A stretch of DNA of 38,950 bases from a virus, in IMG/VR virus record IMGVR_UViG_3300045961_000347, positions 1-38,950 of that record; one strand, given 5' to 3'. A model generated the notes under the pieces. It saw only the letters and a program-made list of their open reading frames with translations. It was not told where the DNA came from and made no database searches. The position numbers and the translations under genes are program-made. The first letter of the stretch is position 1; each line of letters starts with the position of its first letter. Positions 8,459 through 17,170 of the stretch are shown one piece after another.

Positions 8459-9298
8459 ACTGACACTCCTCTCTTTAGTTTTTGAGCCGAACAGCTCTAA
8501 TTTAAACGCCTCTATAGCCGCTTTTGGCGACAACTCAGCGTCAACCAACCCCAGCGATAACGCTTCAGAAGGACCATAGGTCTTTGCCTCAGTATCGTAT
8601 ACCACTGTGGACTCGATGTCACGGCCACTTGCAACCGATTCAACGAATATATTGCGAATTTCCTCAAGTCTAGTCTGAGTATCCGCTTTTACGCTATCTG
8701 CCAACGGTTCATAAGGATTTCCGTCGACTTTATGTTTTCCTGCAAACATCATGGTAACTTTAATACCATTATTTTCTAGCATACGGGAATAATCACCGTG
8801 CATTGTAACGACGCCAACAGACCCAACGGAACCTGTTTTCGGCATTGATATTTTAGAAGCTTTACTCGCTAAAGCGTAACCAGCTGAGTGGGCATAGCTT
8901 TCGACGATTGCGTAAACTGGTTTCTCAGAGTTAGCGATAACATCCGCGCACTCGAAGCAACCAGTTACTTCGCCACCGTGAGAACCAACGATTAAAGCTA
9001 TGCCCTTTACTGTTGGGTTATTGTTGGCAGCTTGGATTGATTGTGAAATATAATCATACCCAGTGAAGTAACCGTGATAACCATAATCTAAACCGCTATA
9101 AAGAGAACCGCTTACATAAACATATGCGAGACCGTCTTCGGATCTCATTTCAGAAGCTTTGGCAGATAAAAAACCTACAGCGCCGGGTTCAGGTGGTTTA
9201 ACATCAAATGATTCAGCGCTAGCTTTCGATAAAAACTGGCAAAAGTTTTTATCAACCATAAGCGGTCTGTTGTAAAACCTACTCGCAATATTAAACAT
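8069..9298 (-). CDS. Head maturation protease, S49 family (gpC-like)
   Basis: Start chosen at ATG 9298 ('MFNIASRFYN') because AGGTGG lies about 5 nt upstream; it overlaps the portal stop by 8 nt. 409 residues. Residues 50-230 form a ClpP-crotonase-like S49 peptidase: 'GSHGGEV' oxyanion region, nucleophile in 'YAHSAGYA' (about Ser138), and 'GSVGSVGVV' followed by the lysine in 'FAGKHKVDGNP' (about Lys188-190), the Ser/Lys dyad of this family. The C-terminal third is an Ala/Glu-rich scaffold region that can also be made alone from an internal start. It acts in prohead assembly and self-processing. Confidence 0.92.
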   Translation of the reverse strand: MFNIASRFYNRPLMVDKNFCQFLSKASAESFDVKPPEPGAVGFLSAKASEMRSEDGLAYVYVSGSLYSGLDYGYHGYFTGYDYISQSIQAANNNPTVKGIALIVGSHGGEVTGCFECADVIANSEKPVYAIVESYAHSAGYALASKASKISMPKTGSVGSVGVVTMHGDYSRMLENNGIKVTMMFAGKHKVDGNPYEPLADSVKADTQTRLEEIRNIFVESVASGRDIESTVVYDTEAKTYGPSEALSLGLVDAELSPKAAIEAFKLELFGSKTKERSVSMKHTAQEAEAKTPEASDEPTFGQGKTAERARVKAILSSTEASSRSKLANHLAFDTDMSAESAIALMANAASEKAETSTVQQNDFAAAMNSGNNPEVGAGVTAQKSEQSDEMSAFALLDKTRGRKSANQG

Positions 9299-10862
9299 TT
9301 TGACCACCTGAATTAGCACTCATATTTTTTTGATTAGCGGTAACAAACACCAGTTTTTTATCAGCTATCATATTAGCTTCACGTTGTCTTTGCTCAAAAA
9401 CGACGCGCCAGTCTTTACCAAGTTTTGCAATTTCATCCTCGTAAGTTGATAAACCAGACTCAATACGTAATATAGCAGCTTGAGTTTCTTTAAATTCATC
9501 AATTTGTCCACGGCTGGCGCCAATCCAGTCACAACGGCATAACGCCTCTTTATTCTGCCTATCGTAAAAATTAACACCAAGCGGTTTTGGTACTTCACCC
9601 ATAGCCCAAGCTTCTTCAAGCCATAAGCTATAACAATCATTGGCAAACCGATCTGCGACCATTTTTTTACGGGATTGCATAAATTTCCAAGTCTCACCCA
9701 TCGAGGCTCGTGCGGATGAGTAATTAGTCCGGGTATAATCGCGACTAAACTGCTCATATGATAACCCAAGACTAGCGGCCACATGTCTTAGCAAACTCTG
9801 TTCAAACGCTTCTCCGACTCCACCAGGTGTGCCAGGTGAGTCCAAGTTCAATTTAGTACCAGGATAAAGGTGTGGAATTTTAACACCGTCCAAATGGATG
9901 TTTTTGGAAGTACCGGTGTATGCCGCTACATCGGCTAAAAATTGCTGTGCGTAAGTCGGTAAACCACCATCTAAACCAAGACTGGCGTACGCTTCTGCGG
10001 GTGGTAATTCTGAAGTGATTGAAGCCGCATATGTAGCATTAACAATAGCTTGCTGAAGAGTCACATCTTTAAACTTTTTGGTCATCTTCATTTCTTTGAG
10101 AGTAGAAACCATGTCACCGACACCGCGACTCTGATCTACCCGCATTTGCTCAAAGATATGCAGAACTTGTTTTCTACCCCAAGGTTTACGAGCCGCCACT
10201 TCTTTCCACTTATGAGCAGATGCGAAATCGTAAACCTCACCCATATGTCCCATACGAATAAAATACGACAAGGCTTCCCCATACGAATCAACGCGAATAC
10301 CTTTTCTAACCTTTGGATCGGTGGTTAAATTGTGGGGGCTCGATAAACGATTCACATCAATCATTTGAATTGCAGTTCGGTATGGTCTCATGGGTCCGCT
10401 TTTCCACTCAGCCGTAGCTAAAACCTCGCCACATGATAGATAAGTACCAACAGCTAACCGGATCATCCCGGTAAGAGAATTCATTCCAGACGCGTCAATC
10501 CAATTATTACCAGACTCGGCATATAAACCAAAAGAGCTTTCAACGACTTGTTGAAACTCATCAGCCCAAACCGGATCGGCACCAAGGTACGCGTAATCTG
10601 GTCTCGCATTTAATTTGTATTGAGCTCCAACAATACTATCTCGATGGATATGCGCCGCACCAGCAATGAAACCATCATTACGACTAAGGTCAATACCACG
10701 AGCATCTAAGATCTCTTTTTCTTGAAATAAGGATGCATTGGCTGATTGAATGGGAGGCGTCCAAGATGCTAGCTCATGACTAGTACGAGAGCTCCCGTCA
10801 TGAGCACCTTCAGCACGAGGTTTTAATGGGACCTGATCTTGAACGCTAATAGTTACTGTCAT
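9291..10862 (-). CDS. Portal protein, lambda gpB family
   Basis: 523 residues, typical length for the lambda portal family (PF05136). Diagnostic stretches are the N-terminal arm with 'ARGIDLSRNDGFIAGAAHIH', the region 'GEVLATAEWK', the 'VDQSRGVGDMVSTL' segment, and 'LGLSYEQFSRDYTRTNYSSA' which is highly conserved in this family. Twelve copies form the DNA channel at one capsid vertex. The start overlaps the gpW-like stop as TGATG, and the end overlaps the protease start, so the three are translationally coupled. Confidence 0.95.
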   Translation of the reverse strand: MTVTISVQDQVPLKPRAEGAHDGSSRTSHELASWTPPIQSANASLFQEKEILDARGIDLSRNDGFIAGAAHIHRDSIVGAQYKLNARPDYAYLGADPVWADEFQQVVESSFGLYAESGNNWIDASGMNSLTGMIRLAVGTYLSCGEVLATAEWKSGPMRPYRTAIQMIDVNRLSSPHNLTTDPKVRKGIRVDSYGEALSYFIRMGHMGEVYDFASAHKWKEVAARKPWGRKQVLHIFEQMRVDQSRGVGDMVSTLKEMKMTKKFKDVTLQQAIVNATYAASITSELPPAEAYASLGLDGGLPTYAQQFLADVAAYTGTSKNIHLDGVKIPHLYPGTKLNLDSPGTPGGVGEAFEQSLLRHVAASLGLSYEQFSRDYTRTNYSSARASMGETWKFMQSRKKMVADRFANDCYSLWLEEAWAMGEVPKPLGVNFYDRQNKEALCRCDWIGASRGQIDEFKETQAAILRIESGLSTYEDEIAKLGKDWRVVFEQRQREANMIADKKLVFVTANQKNMSANSGGQNV

Positions 10863-11068
10863 CAGAAATAAGGACGCATTGGTTGATTAGATGTTGATAA
10901 CAACTCGTTTTCAAGTCGTTGAATATACTGCATTAATCTAGTGGCGTTAGCAGCTGTGTATTCAACTCGTTGCCCATATTCATCAACGACAACACGAGCG
11001 CTTTGACCAATCATTAACTCGTGGTATTTTGCGCGGGCTTCAGCAAGCAAATTTGATGTTGACGCCAT
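10862..11068 (-). CDS. Head-tail joining protein, gpW family
   Basis: 68 residues, the same length as lambda gpW. The pattern of an N-terminal helix ('LLAEARAKYHELMIGQSARV'), a beta hairpin ('YGQRVEYTAAN') and a second helix ('RLMQYIQRLENEL') matches gpW, which binds the portal and allows tail attachment. It lies between terminase large subunit and portal, as in lambda A-W-B. AGGATAAATGTT precedes the ATG. Confidence 0.9.
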   Translation of the reverse strand: MASTSNLLAEARAKYHELMIGQSARVVVDEYGQRVEYTAANATRLMQYIQRLENELLSTSNQPMRPYF

Positions 11069-11073
11069 AACAT

Positions 11074-13122
11074 TTATCCTAAAAGTGCGCCGAGGTCGGC
11101 TAAATCTAATCTGGATTTCATAGGCTTGTCATCTTTTTTATTTGGGTTAATCACAAGAGGATTATTATCCCAAATATCAAGCCAAGCGGGTGGATTGTCC
11201 CATTTTACACGGTCTACACCAAGTTTAATCATCAATGCTTCACAATAGCCTAACAGATCAAACGACTCATTGCGAACTTTTGCCAAATTTTCCCACTCTC
11301 CTTTAGAATTACGGGTTTCCGCGCATAACTCATTGTAAAAAGAATCAGGTAACCAATCTGGGAAGAAATACATACCACCGTCACCTTCCTTCGTCCGCTC
11401 AAGTTTTGCGTCAACCATGTCTTTAATCAAGTTGGTGTTTATCGTCAAAACTGGTATTTCACCTTTAGCACCTTCCTTGTCACTAGAACGCCCTGTATCA
11501 GGGTATTTTGTAACTGCCCGTGGGGCTGTTTTCAACCCGGTGCCACGGAGCGGAAAAGTTCTGGAACCATAACCACTAGAACGACATTTTCGATAGAATT
11601 TATAAGCGTTATCAGTAACACCATTCGAACCGTGAATATCATAACCGAAGGCTTTTATCTTCATCTCTCGACCGGACCCGTCATTTAATGGGTAACCTCG
11701 TTCCAACACCTTTTCAGTGAGCAAATCCCAGTCTTCAATATAACTCGCAGGCCGACAATATTGTCGATCGCCGTCAGAGTCATGACGATTTGATTTAAAA
11801 ATATCATAACGATCTATTAAATAAACGTCTCCACCGTAGGCGATGCCATGAACTTGCACAACAAACCGCCCTTTTTGAATATCAACCGTTGGAATTAAAC
11901 ATCTAACATTTTCTGGGATAATCCCTTGACCAATATCTACTGCGCGAGATTTCACGTCTTCAGGGGATCTCAAGTCTTCTAACGATTTGGGTACGTAAAC
12001 TTCTCCACAATCGGTGTTATAGACAACTCTAAGAGCTTCCTCAGACCCTGTGGCAAGATAATCCGCTTCAGCTTGTAATTTATTAGCAACAATTTCAGAC
12101 CATTTAGAAAAAGCTGCGGCTGGACCTTTTAACCAAAATGAAGCGATGGGGGTGTCTGGTAAAGACCCTGATATAATTCCAAATTTATCAACTGTTTGTT
12201 TTTCACCAACCCAAACTCCGAGTTTGTTCATTTCTCGTTTATAACGAGGCTCTATCCAAACCCCGCATTGAGGACACGCCATGCAAGTGGACGCGGCAGA
12301 GTCCTCAATAGTTTCTTTAGCGTGCCAAACTAACAATTCATGAGTTGGCTCAAAATACTCGTGACAATCAGGGCAAGGCACTTTCCAACGGCGGCGGTCA
12401 CCACGATTATATAAACCTACTATACCAACACATGGCGGCCCCTCATGAGGCCTACTCGGTTTGGGTGTCCATTTCGGGTCAGTGGAGTCTCGACCAGGAG
12501 TCGATTCAGCTAGCGTCATGGCAAAGCTACCAAACGTCGTACCGCGCTTGCTTATCAGATCAAAAGCGTTACCTTCACCACCAATGTCATCGGGAATCCG
12601 ATCGTAATCCGATATCGCTTGACGCCCTACAGGACGCCCAGCTGTTTCCGTAGCGGATGGCCAAGCAATTGTAAGCATCATACCAGCACGAAAAGTTTTA
12701 TCAAAAGTGTTGTCAGCGTCTCGCCTCGGGATCATGCGTGCTCGCATCTCCGGGGTGCTTCGAATAAGCTTATCAATTCGGCGTTTTGAGAAATCCCTAG
12801 CAAAAGTTCTAGTCGGATGGAATAACAACATGTCAGCAGGATCGACAATAGTCGAATGACAAGCCCAGTTTAACGTCAACTCGGTACCACCACACTGCAC
12901 TGGTTTAACAAAAACAACTCCTTTATGTTTTCTGCTAGTTAGCGTGTTCATAATATCAACGAGGTAAGGAGCCATGTCATTTTGATACGGTCCGACATAA
13001 GAACCAGGGTTATTTATGTGGCGATATTTTTCAGCGGCTTCACTTACAGACATCCGTGAAGGTGGTCGAAGAACCTCCGCACAATCCAGAAAAATCGCTC
13101 TTAACGAACTAAATCTCGGCAT
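11074..13122 (-). CDS. Terminase large subunit, gpA family
   Basis: About 682 residues. The ATPase half carries 'FVKPVQCGGTE' in the Walker A position (a deviant P-loop, as usual for gpA-type enzymes) and 'AISDYDRIPDDIGGEG' as Walker B. A middle Cys-rich part ('CPDCHEYFEP', 'CMACPQCGVW') precedes the nuclease half ('PTVDIQKGRFVVQVHG'). It cuts concatemers and drives packaging. Several ATGs are possible (13143, 13140, 13125, 13122); I favour 13122 since AGGA lies 5 nt upstream, inside the end of the small subunit gene. The family is PF05876-like; cohesive-end packaging is inferred from kinship with lambda. Confidence 0.93.
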   Translation of the reverse strand: MPRFSSLRAIFLDCAEVLRPPSRMSVSEAAEKYRHINNPGSYVGPYQNDMAPYLVDIMNTLTSRKHKGVVFVKPVQCGGTELTLNWACHSTIVDPADMLLFHPTRTFARDFSKRRIDKLIRSTPEMRARMIPRRDADNTFDKTFRAGMMLTIAWPSATETAGRPVGRQAISDYDRIPDDIGGEGNAFDLISKRGTTFGSFAMTLAESTPGRDSTDPKWTPKPSRPHEGPPCVGIVGLYNRGDRRRWKVPCPDCHEYFEPTHELLVWHAKETIEDSAASTCMACPQCGVWIEPRYKREMNKLGVWVGEKQTVDKFGIISGSLPDTPIASFWLKGPAAAFSKWSEIVANKLQAEADYLATGSEEALRVVYNTDCGEVYVPKSLEDLRSPEDVKSRAVDIGQGIIPENVRCLIPTVDIQKGRFVVQVHGIAYGGDVYLIDRYDIFKSNRHDSDGDRQYCRPASYIEDWDLLTEKVLERGYPLNDGSGREMKIKAFGYDIHGSNGVTDNAYKFYRKCRSSGYGSRTFPLRGTGLKTAPRAVTKYPDTGRSSDKEGAKGEIPVLTINTNLIKDMVDAKLERTKEGDGGMYFFPDWLPDSFYNELCAETRNSKGEWENLAKVRNESFDLLGYCEALMIKLGVDRVKWDNPPAWLDIWDNNPLVINPNKKDDKPMKSRLDLADLGALLG

Positions 13123-13651
13123 CATCTTCCTGTAAATCATCAATCAATGTTTGACGGGTTTCGTTTAACAGTGAGTCAGTTAGTTGATTTAATATTGAAC
13201 GTTGTTCTTCAGTAAATTCGGTACGTTGGGACAATGTGTCCTCGAACAGTTGAACCTTCTGTTTCATTATTTTAAAAGCATTTCCGGCCATTTCTATGAC
13301 CTGTTCAGTTGGCCACAATTCGCCCATTATTTCTTTCGCTTTCTGTTCTTTCGCTATAGCATCCCAGTAGTCTTTCCGCATATCTGGTAGCATTTTTGAA
13401 GGATCATTTACATCAACTTCACCACTCTTTGTAACATCATCGGTTCCCATTAGGCGTGCTGCCACATTGCCGATTTTGTAAATTGGATTAGTACCACGTT
13501 GACCGTCTGGAGCTACCCCTTTTAGTTTGGTAATTACAGTATTACGATTCATACCAAACATTTTCGCCAAAACCGATTTTGAAACACCCTCAAGAACATA
13601 TTCGACAGCTTGAGCACTATTTGGGGCAATATAACCTTGCTTACCGGACAT
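13109..13651 (-). CDS. Terminase small subunit-like protein
   Basis: 180 residues. The first 60 contain a DNA-binding HTH ('SKSVLAKMFGMNRNTVITKL'), and the rest is helical with 'RKDYWDAIAKEQKAKEIMGE' and a long acidic helix, resembling gpNu1/DUF1441-type small terminases. The gene overlaps the large subunit, which fits a packaging pair. The start forms a TAATG overlap with the upstream gene. It would recognise the packaging site and regulate gpA. Recognition is by architecture and position. Confidence 0.85.
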   Translation of the reverse strand: MSGKQGYIAPNSAQAVEYVLEGVSKSVLAKMFGMNRNTVITKLKGVAPDGQRGTNPIYKIGNVAARLMGTDDVTKSGEVDVNDPSKMLPDMRKDYWDAIAKEQKAKEIMGELWPTEQVIEMAGNAFKIMKQKVQLFEDTLSQRTEFTEEQRSILNQLTDSLLNETRQTLIDDLQEDDAEI

Positions 13652-13983
13652 TATTCAATATTACCTTTAACCAAGTGGACAGGAGAAAACCAAGTTAATT
13701 TTAAACCACCGTCGTCAACTTGCGTTTCAACAATAGCCGGACCTTGATAATCAACGTTAACAGTTGTTGCAGACGGAAACTCTAAAATTATAAGCGAATT
13801 TGCCCAATCTGCCCCAGTTGCATCTTTATTCATAGTAACAGCATCTGCATAAATCTTGCAGTGGTCTTTACTAACAATAGCGCTTTTAACTACCGCGGTA
13901 TCTGAGATAGAAAAAGTGTTACCGTTTTTTCTAAGAGTTTGGGGAATTACCAGATCATCACCAGTAACTAATATACTACTCAT
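13651..13983 (-). CDS. Unknown small structural-type protein
   Basis: Start taken at ATG 13983 ('MSSILVTGDD'), preceded by AGGTGAT and overlapping the previous stop by 8 nt; 110 residues. The sequence is all-beta in appearance ('VIPQTLRKNGNTFSISDTA', 'LIILEFPSATTVNVDYQG'). It sits between two adhesin-side genes and the small terminase gene and ends in a TAATG overlap. It could be an appendage or baseplate accessory. I do not recognise a family. Confidence 0.75.
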   Translation of the reverse strand: MSSILVTGDDLVIPQTLRKNGNTFSISDTAVVKSAIVSKDHCKIYADAVTMNKDATGADWANSLIILEFPSATTVNVDYQGPAIVETQVDDGGLKLTWFSPVHLVKGNIE

Positions 13984-14224
13984 TGATATCACCTAATAAT
14001 TCAATATTGATAACTGAGGATAAGTCTGGTGTGTCTAAATTTGAAGATAGAGACACCTCAGCGCTACAGGTTAGTTCTGGTAATTCTATAAAGGATTCAA
14101 AATCGGCTCTTACATAAACGGTTTCTGTGTCACCAGAACCTTGTTGACTATTCAAATGAATCCACGCGTCTTCAGAGTCAACAGCAGTACTATTGTCAAG
14201 TAGTATTTCCCATGCATCAGGCAC
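13976..14224 (-). CDS. Unknown acidic small protein
   Basis: 82 residues starting at GTG 14224, with GGAG 8 nt upstream; the start overlaps the end of the large upstream gene by 8 nt and its own stop overlaps the next start. The protein is very acidic and rich in Ser, Asp and Glu ('ELTCSAEVSLSSNLDTPDLS'). Tight overlaps on both sides argue that it is real. Probably a structural accessory, from its location; no family recognised. Confidence 0.65.
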   Translation of the reverse strand: MPDAWEILLDNSTAVDSEDAWIHLNSQQGSGDTETVYVRADFESFIELPELTCSAEVSLSSNLDTPDLSSVINIELLGDINE

Positions 14225-15326
14225 GTGTGTAACTCCACGTATTTTCTGGAATTTCGCCTACGATTTCTTGGGTAACAACATGCTGATTTATAACTATAAC
14301 AGTACAGCCAGGTCCACTTTCATCCACCAACCCGTCATGATCCACAACTGTTATGGTTCCAGCCACGCAACTTGAATGAATTCTCACAACTCCTGATATT
14401 ACCCCTATTGATACTTTGGTATTAGCGTCAACAACATTTGCAATAGTTAAGTCACCAGAAAAGTTAACGATGTTAATAGTTAAAGCAGGAGCCACCGGAG
14501 CTATTATTGCAGTTCCATAGCAAGATAAAAAATCACTGTCAGAAGCTATTTGCAGAGCTCCAGCGATCTTGCACTGAAGTATATAGCCAGATAAATTAAC
14601 GCAATTCAGCATCAAGCAATTAATGTACTGACAATTAGTGTCATGATAGCTGGAGCTAAAAAATACATTCTCAGCAGTCATATTTTGTGAGCTACTACCA
14701 CTAGCCAGCTGCAACACTGAATTAGCGTAAAAATCCCCTTTCAGGTTGTAACCGGTAAGGCTACTACCACTGTTTAAAATAGCACTTCCAATAAAAAATA
14801 ACCGTTTACCCAGCTTGCGATTATTAATGATAGTCATCGCGTCGCCAAGGCTATTTACCGGGTCACCAGCTGTACCCCTTGGAAAGTTTACACCAGGGTT
14901 ACCAACTAATGTATTTACGTAAATCCTACCATCAACAAAACTTTGATCTTCCACTTCCTTGGAGTAAGTAAGTCCAGCCGAGTTAGACGACCGAACAGAC
15001 ACCGAATTGACATTAACTCGGTCACCTACGTTAGAATTAGCTCCCAGCAAATTAACTGCATACTGACCATCTTCGAACGTAACGGTGTAATCATTAACCA
15101 ATTCCACAACACGTGCGAGCGTAACCCCCCCAACAGTGATTGGTTTAACGTGATTATGAGTGATTAGATAAGGCACCCCCTGCTGTCCAGACTCCAACTC
15201 TTTTAGCTCCAATCTAAACAAATTCAAATCCAACTGCCGTATCTCAGTAGGAGTTGACTGAACGAGAAGCAAGTCCGCTTTTGGTATAGTTACCTCTCTA
15301 GTTATCCAATCAACTGCTATCGCCAT
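14217..15326 (-). CDS. Structural adhesin-like protein with beta-helix region
   Basis: 369 residues. Residues 1-125 form a well-structured N-terminal domain ('VDWITREVTIPKADLLLVQ', 'VTLARVVELVNDYTVTFEDG') of the kind seen at the virion-attaching end of tail appendages. Residues 130-330 are rich in short repeats with Ser, Asn, Ile and Val ('NCQYINCLMLNCVNLSGY', 'LTIANVV'), which looks like a right-handed beta-helix. AGGTAAGTATAG precedes the ATG. Most likely a tail tip or fibre component; the host receptor is unknown. Confidence 0.72.
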   Translation of the reverse strand: MAIAVDWITREVTIPKADLLLVQSTPTEIRQLDLNLFRLELKELESGQQGVPYLITHNHVKPITVGGVTLARVVELVNDYTVTFEDGQYAVNLLGANSNVGDRVNVNSVSVRSSNSAGLTYSKEVEDQSFVDGRIYVNTLVGNPGVNFPRGTAGDPVNSLGDAMTIINNRKLGKRLFFIGSAILNSGSSLTGYNLKGDFYANSVLQLASGSSSQNMTAENVFFSSSYHDTNCQYINCLMLNCVNLSGYILQCKIAGALQIASDSDFLSCYGTAIIAPVAPALTINIVNFSGDLTIANVVDANTKVSIGVISGVVRIHSSCVAGTITVVDHDGLVDESGPGCTVIVINQHVVTQEIVGEIPENTWSYTRA

Positions 15327-15332
15327 CTATAC

Positions 15333-15506
15333 TTACCTAATTACTTTAGCCGCTATCTGACTCAATTGTTTTTGCAACTGCGCGATAACCTGCCCCTGTG
15401 TCTGAATAGCGCGCTCTAACGCATCAACTTTATTAGCGAGGAGCATTTGCTTCCTCGCCACATCACCAAACGCACCATTAACACGGTCCGCATCATGTTT
15501 TTGCAT
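15333..15506 (-). CDS. 57-residue coiled-coil protein
   Basis: A short frame from ATG 15506 to TAA at 15333. The ATG overlaps the preceding gene's stop (TAATG) and the next gene starts 6 nt after the stop, so the operon has no other use for this stretch. The peptide has heptad-like spacing in its second half ('KVDALERAIQTQGQVIAQLQ') and should form a coiled coil. It may trimerise with, or act as chaperone for, the adjacent appendage proteins. No family recognised. Confidence 0.72.
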   Translation of the reverse strand: MQKHDADRVNGAFGDVARKQMLLANKVDALERAIQTQGQVIAQLQKQLSQIAAKVIR

Positions 15507-17161
15507 TACACGTCGCTCGTTCGAATCGCTGTTACAGACCCGCCATTGGCACCAGCAGTAGCTGGTGTCTCAAAAGACACAATGGGACTAACACCACCAT
15601 CCCGAACTTTCACGTAAAGCGCTCTGGAAGAGCTATAAATATACGTGTAAGACTCAGAAGTTGATGTCGCTAATTTGTCAATGTAAGAAATGTATGCGTC
15701 AGCATCGTCATTAATGTCATGACCAAGATTTGTCGTTAGGGTAAAAGTGGAACCGGAATAACTTGAGTAAAGCACCTTTTGATGACTGGTACCGTCAAAT
15801 ACACGAATAGAACCACTGGCTGGCGTATCAGAAGGAATAACCTCATTAACTACAAAAGTAGTGGAAGCTGTCAACTGCGCACCATTTGCGGTTAGTTGAT
15901 CCAACAACACATTATCTCCACCCACATTTACGGGTCCTACATGCACATAATCCTCACCAATAATTAACCCACTTACGGTAAAAGACTGTTGGTTTGGTGG
16001 TTGTTGTGGGGTGTCATTTAAGTCTGTTAATGAGTCTGAGACTGTTAAGTCTGCCGCTTCTATGCCTAACCCATACGAACCAATGATAGCGGTACCGGTG
16101 GACTGTCCAACAAACGGTGCAACAACTGTTCGAGAAGTAACTGTAACGTTTACAGCAGCGGTAGCTCCAGAAGTCCCACCAGTTATAACAGCATTATCCA
16201 CTGGAGCAACACCGGATAACAACTGAATCCACATTTTTGTACCAGCCGTAGGTGAATTTATCGCTAGCAATTGTCCTGTTCCAGTAGACCAAGAAACAGC
16301 TTCTGGTTCGTCAAACGTTCCAGTTGGCGTATCAATCGTTATCTCGTGAGTTATCCCTCTAAAAACATCACCATCCAGCCCATAGATCGTCTCAGCAGTA
16401 CCCAGCCTGGTCAGGTATTTCATACGTTCATAAAACTGGTTTACCGTACGGGCACCAAAATCCCAATTGGAATAATAGGGTTGTGGGCCAGCGCCATTAT
16501 TCAAGTCAATAGTCTGATAACCTTCAATGTTATCAATGTCGATCCATGTTGCAACAGTACCACTAGCTGTTTGATTGTTAAGATCATTAGCTTCCGAAAG
16601 TGCCAATACGTTGTTACCTCGTGCGGTTCCGTTGACCGGGAACTCACCATAGGTCGAACCAAACGTGCGTGTTAAACCAAGTACACGACGACCGTCAATA
16701 TCTACACCACCAGTGCGCACTTTCAGCATAAACCGATGAGAAATACCCGCGTTAGCGTCTGGATTCAACCCACCATTACTATTCCAAAAATCATTTATTA
16801 GCACAGCGCCATTTTGATGAATGATCAAACTTGAGGCATTACCAAAGTTAACAAAACCGTCGTAAATAACCGCTCCACCGGCTTGCACAATTGACCCGTC
16901 GTAAATATATTCTGACAAATCGTCATCAATATTGTAAGGTGCCAGCAACTCAACAATGTTGTCAGTCGAACGGCTGGAAGGGTCCGTTCGAACAATACTA
17001 ATTAAGTCATCACCAGACTCAGAACCATTGTCAGCCAAATCCTGTAATGCTCTGTGCAATTCAAGAACAGTATAATAACCTGGACTAATGCCGCCATGTG
17101 CGGCGCCGGTTCGTCTAATATCACCATTTGCAGCAATACTTATGTCATCTAATATAGCCAT
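15506..17161 (-). CDS. Large appendage-type structural protein
   Basis: 551 residues, beta-rich throughout, with little Lys. The N-terminal domain ('YTVLELHRALQDLADNG') is followed by Gly/Thr/Ser-rich beta segments and Ig-like stretches ('GGTSGATAAVNVTVTSRTVV', 'GSIRVFDGTSHQKVLYSSYS'). AGGAAAGTTGT precedes the ATG, 10 nt after the previous stop. It lies in a run of three such genes upstream of terminase. Likely part of the tail tip, fibre or capsid decoration. No catalytic motif is visible. Confidence 0.72.
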   Translation of the reverse strand: MAILDDISIAANGDIRRTGAAHGGISPGYYTVLELHRALQDLADNGSESGDDLISIVRTDPSSRSTDNIVELLAPYNIDDDLSEYIYDGSIVQAGGAVIYDGFVNFGNASSLIIHQNGAVLINDFWNSNGGLNPDANAGISHRFMLKVRTGGVDIDGRRVLGLTRTFGSTYGEFPVNGTARGNNVLALSEANDLNNQTASGTVATWIDIDNIEGYQTIDLNNGAGPQPYYSNWDFGARTVNQFYERMKYLTRLGTAETIYGLDGDVFRGITHEITIDTPTGTFDEPEAVSWSTGTGQLLAINSPTAGTKMWIQLLSGVAPVDNAVITGGTSGATAAVNVTVTSRTVVAPFVGQSTGTAIIGSYGLGIEAADLTVSDSLTDLNDTPQQPPNQQSFTVSGLIIGEDYVHVGPVNVGGDNVLLDQLTANGAQLTASTTFVVNEVIPSDTPASGSIRVFDGTSHQKVLYSSYSGSTFTLTTNLGHDINDDADAYISYIDKLATSTSESYTYIYSSSRALYVKVRDGGVSPIVSFETPATAGANGGSVTAIRTSDV

Positions 17162-17170
17162 ACAACTTTC

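Noticed and set aside
9299-9319. Longer N-terminus for the protease
   Set aside because: It would contain the SD AGGTGG within coding sequence and increase overlap with portal; the ATG at 9298 is better.
9368-9784. 138-codon minus-strand frame inside the portal gene
   Set aside because: Out-of-frame shadow of a conserved portal protein; no ribosome site or family resemblance.
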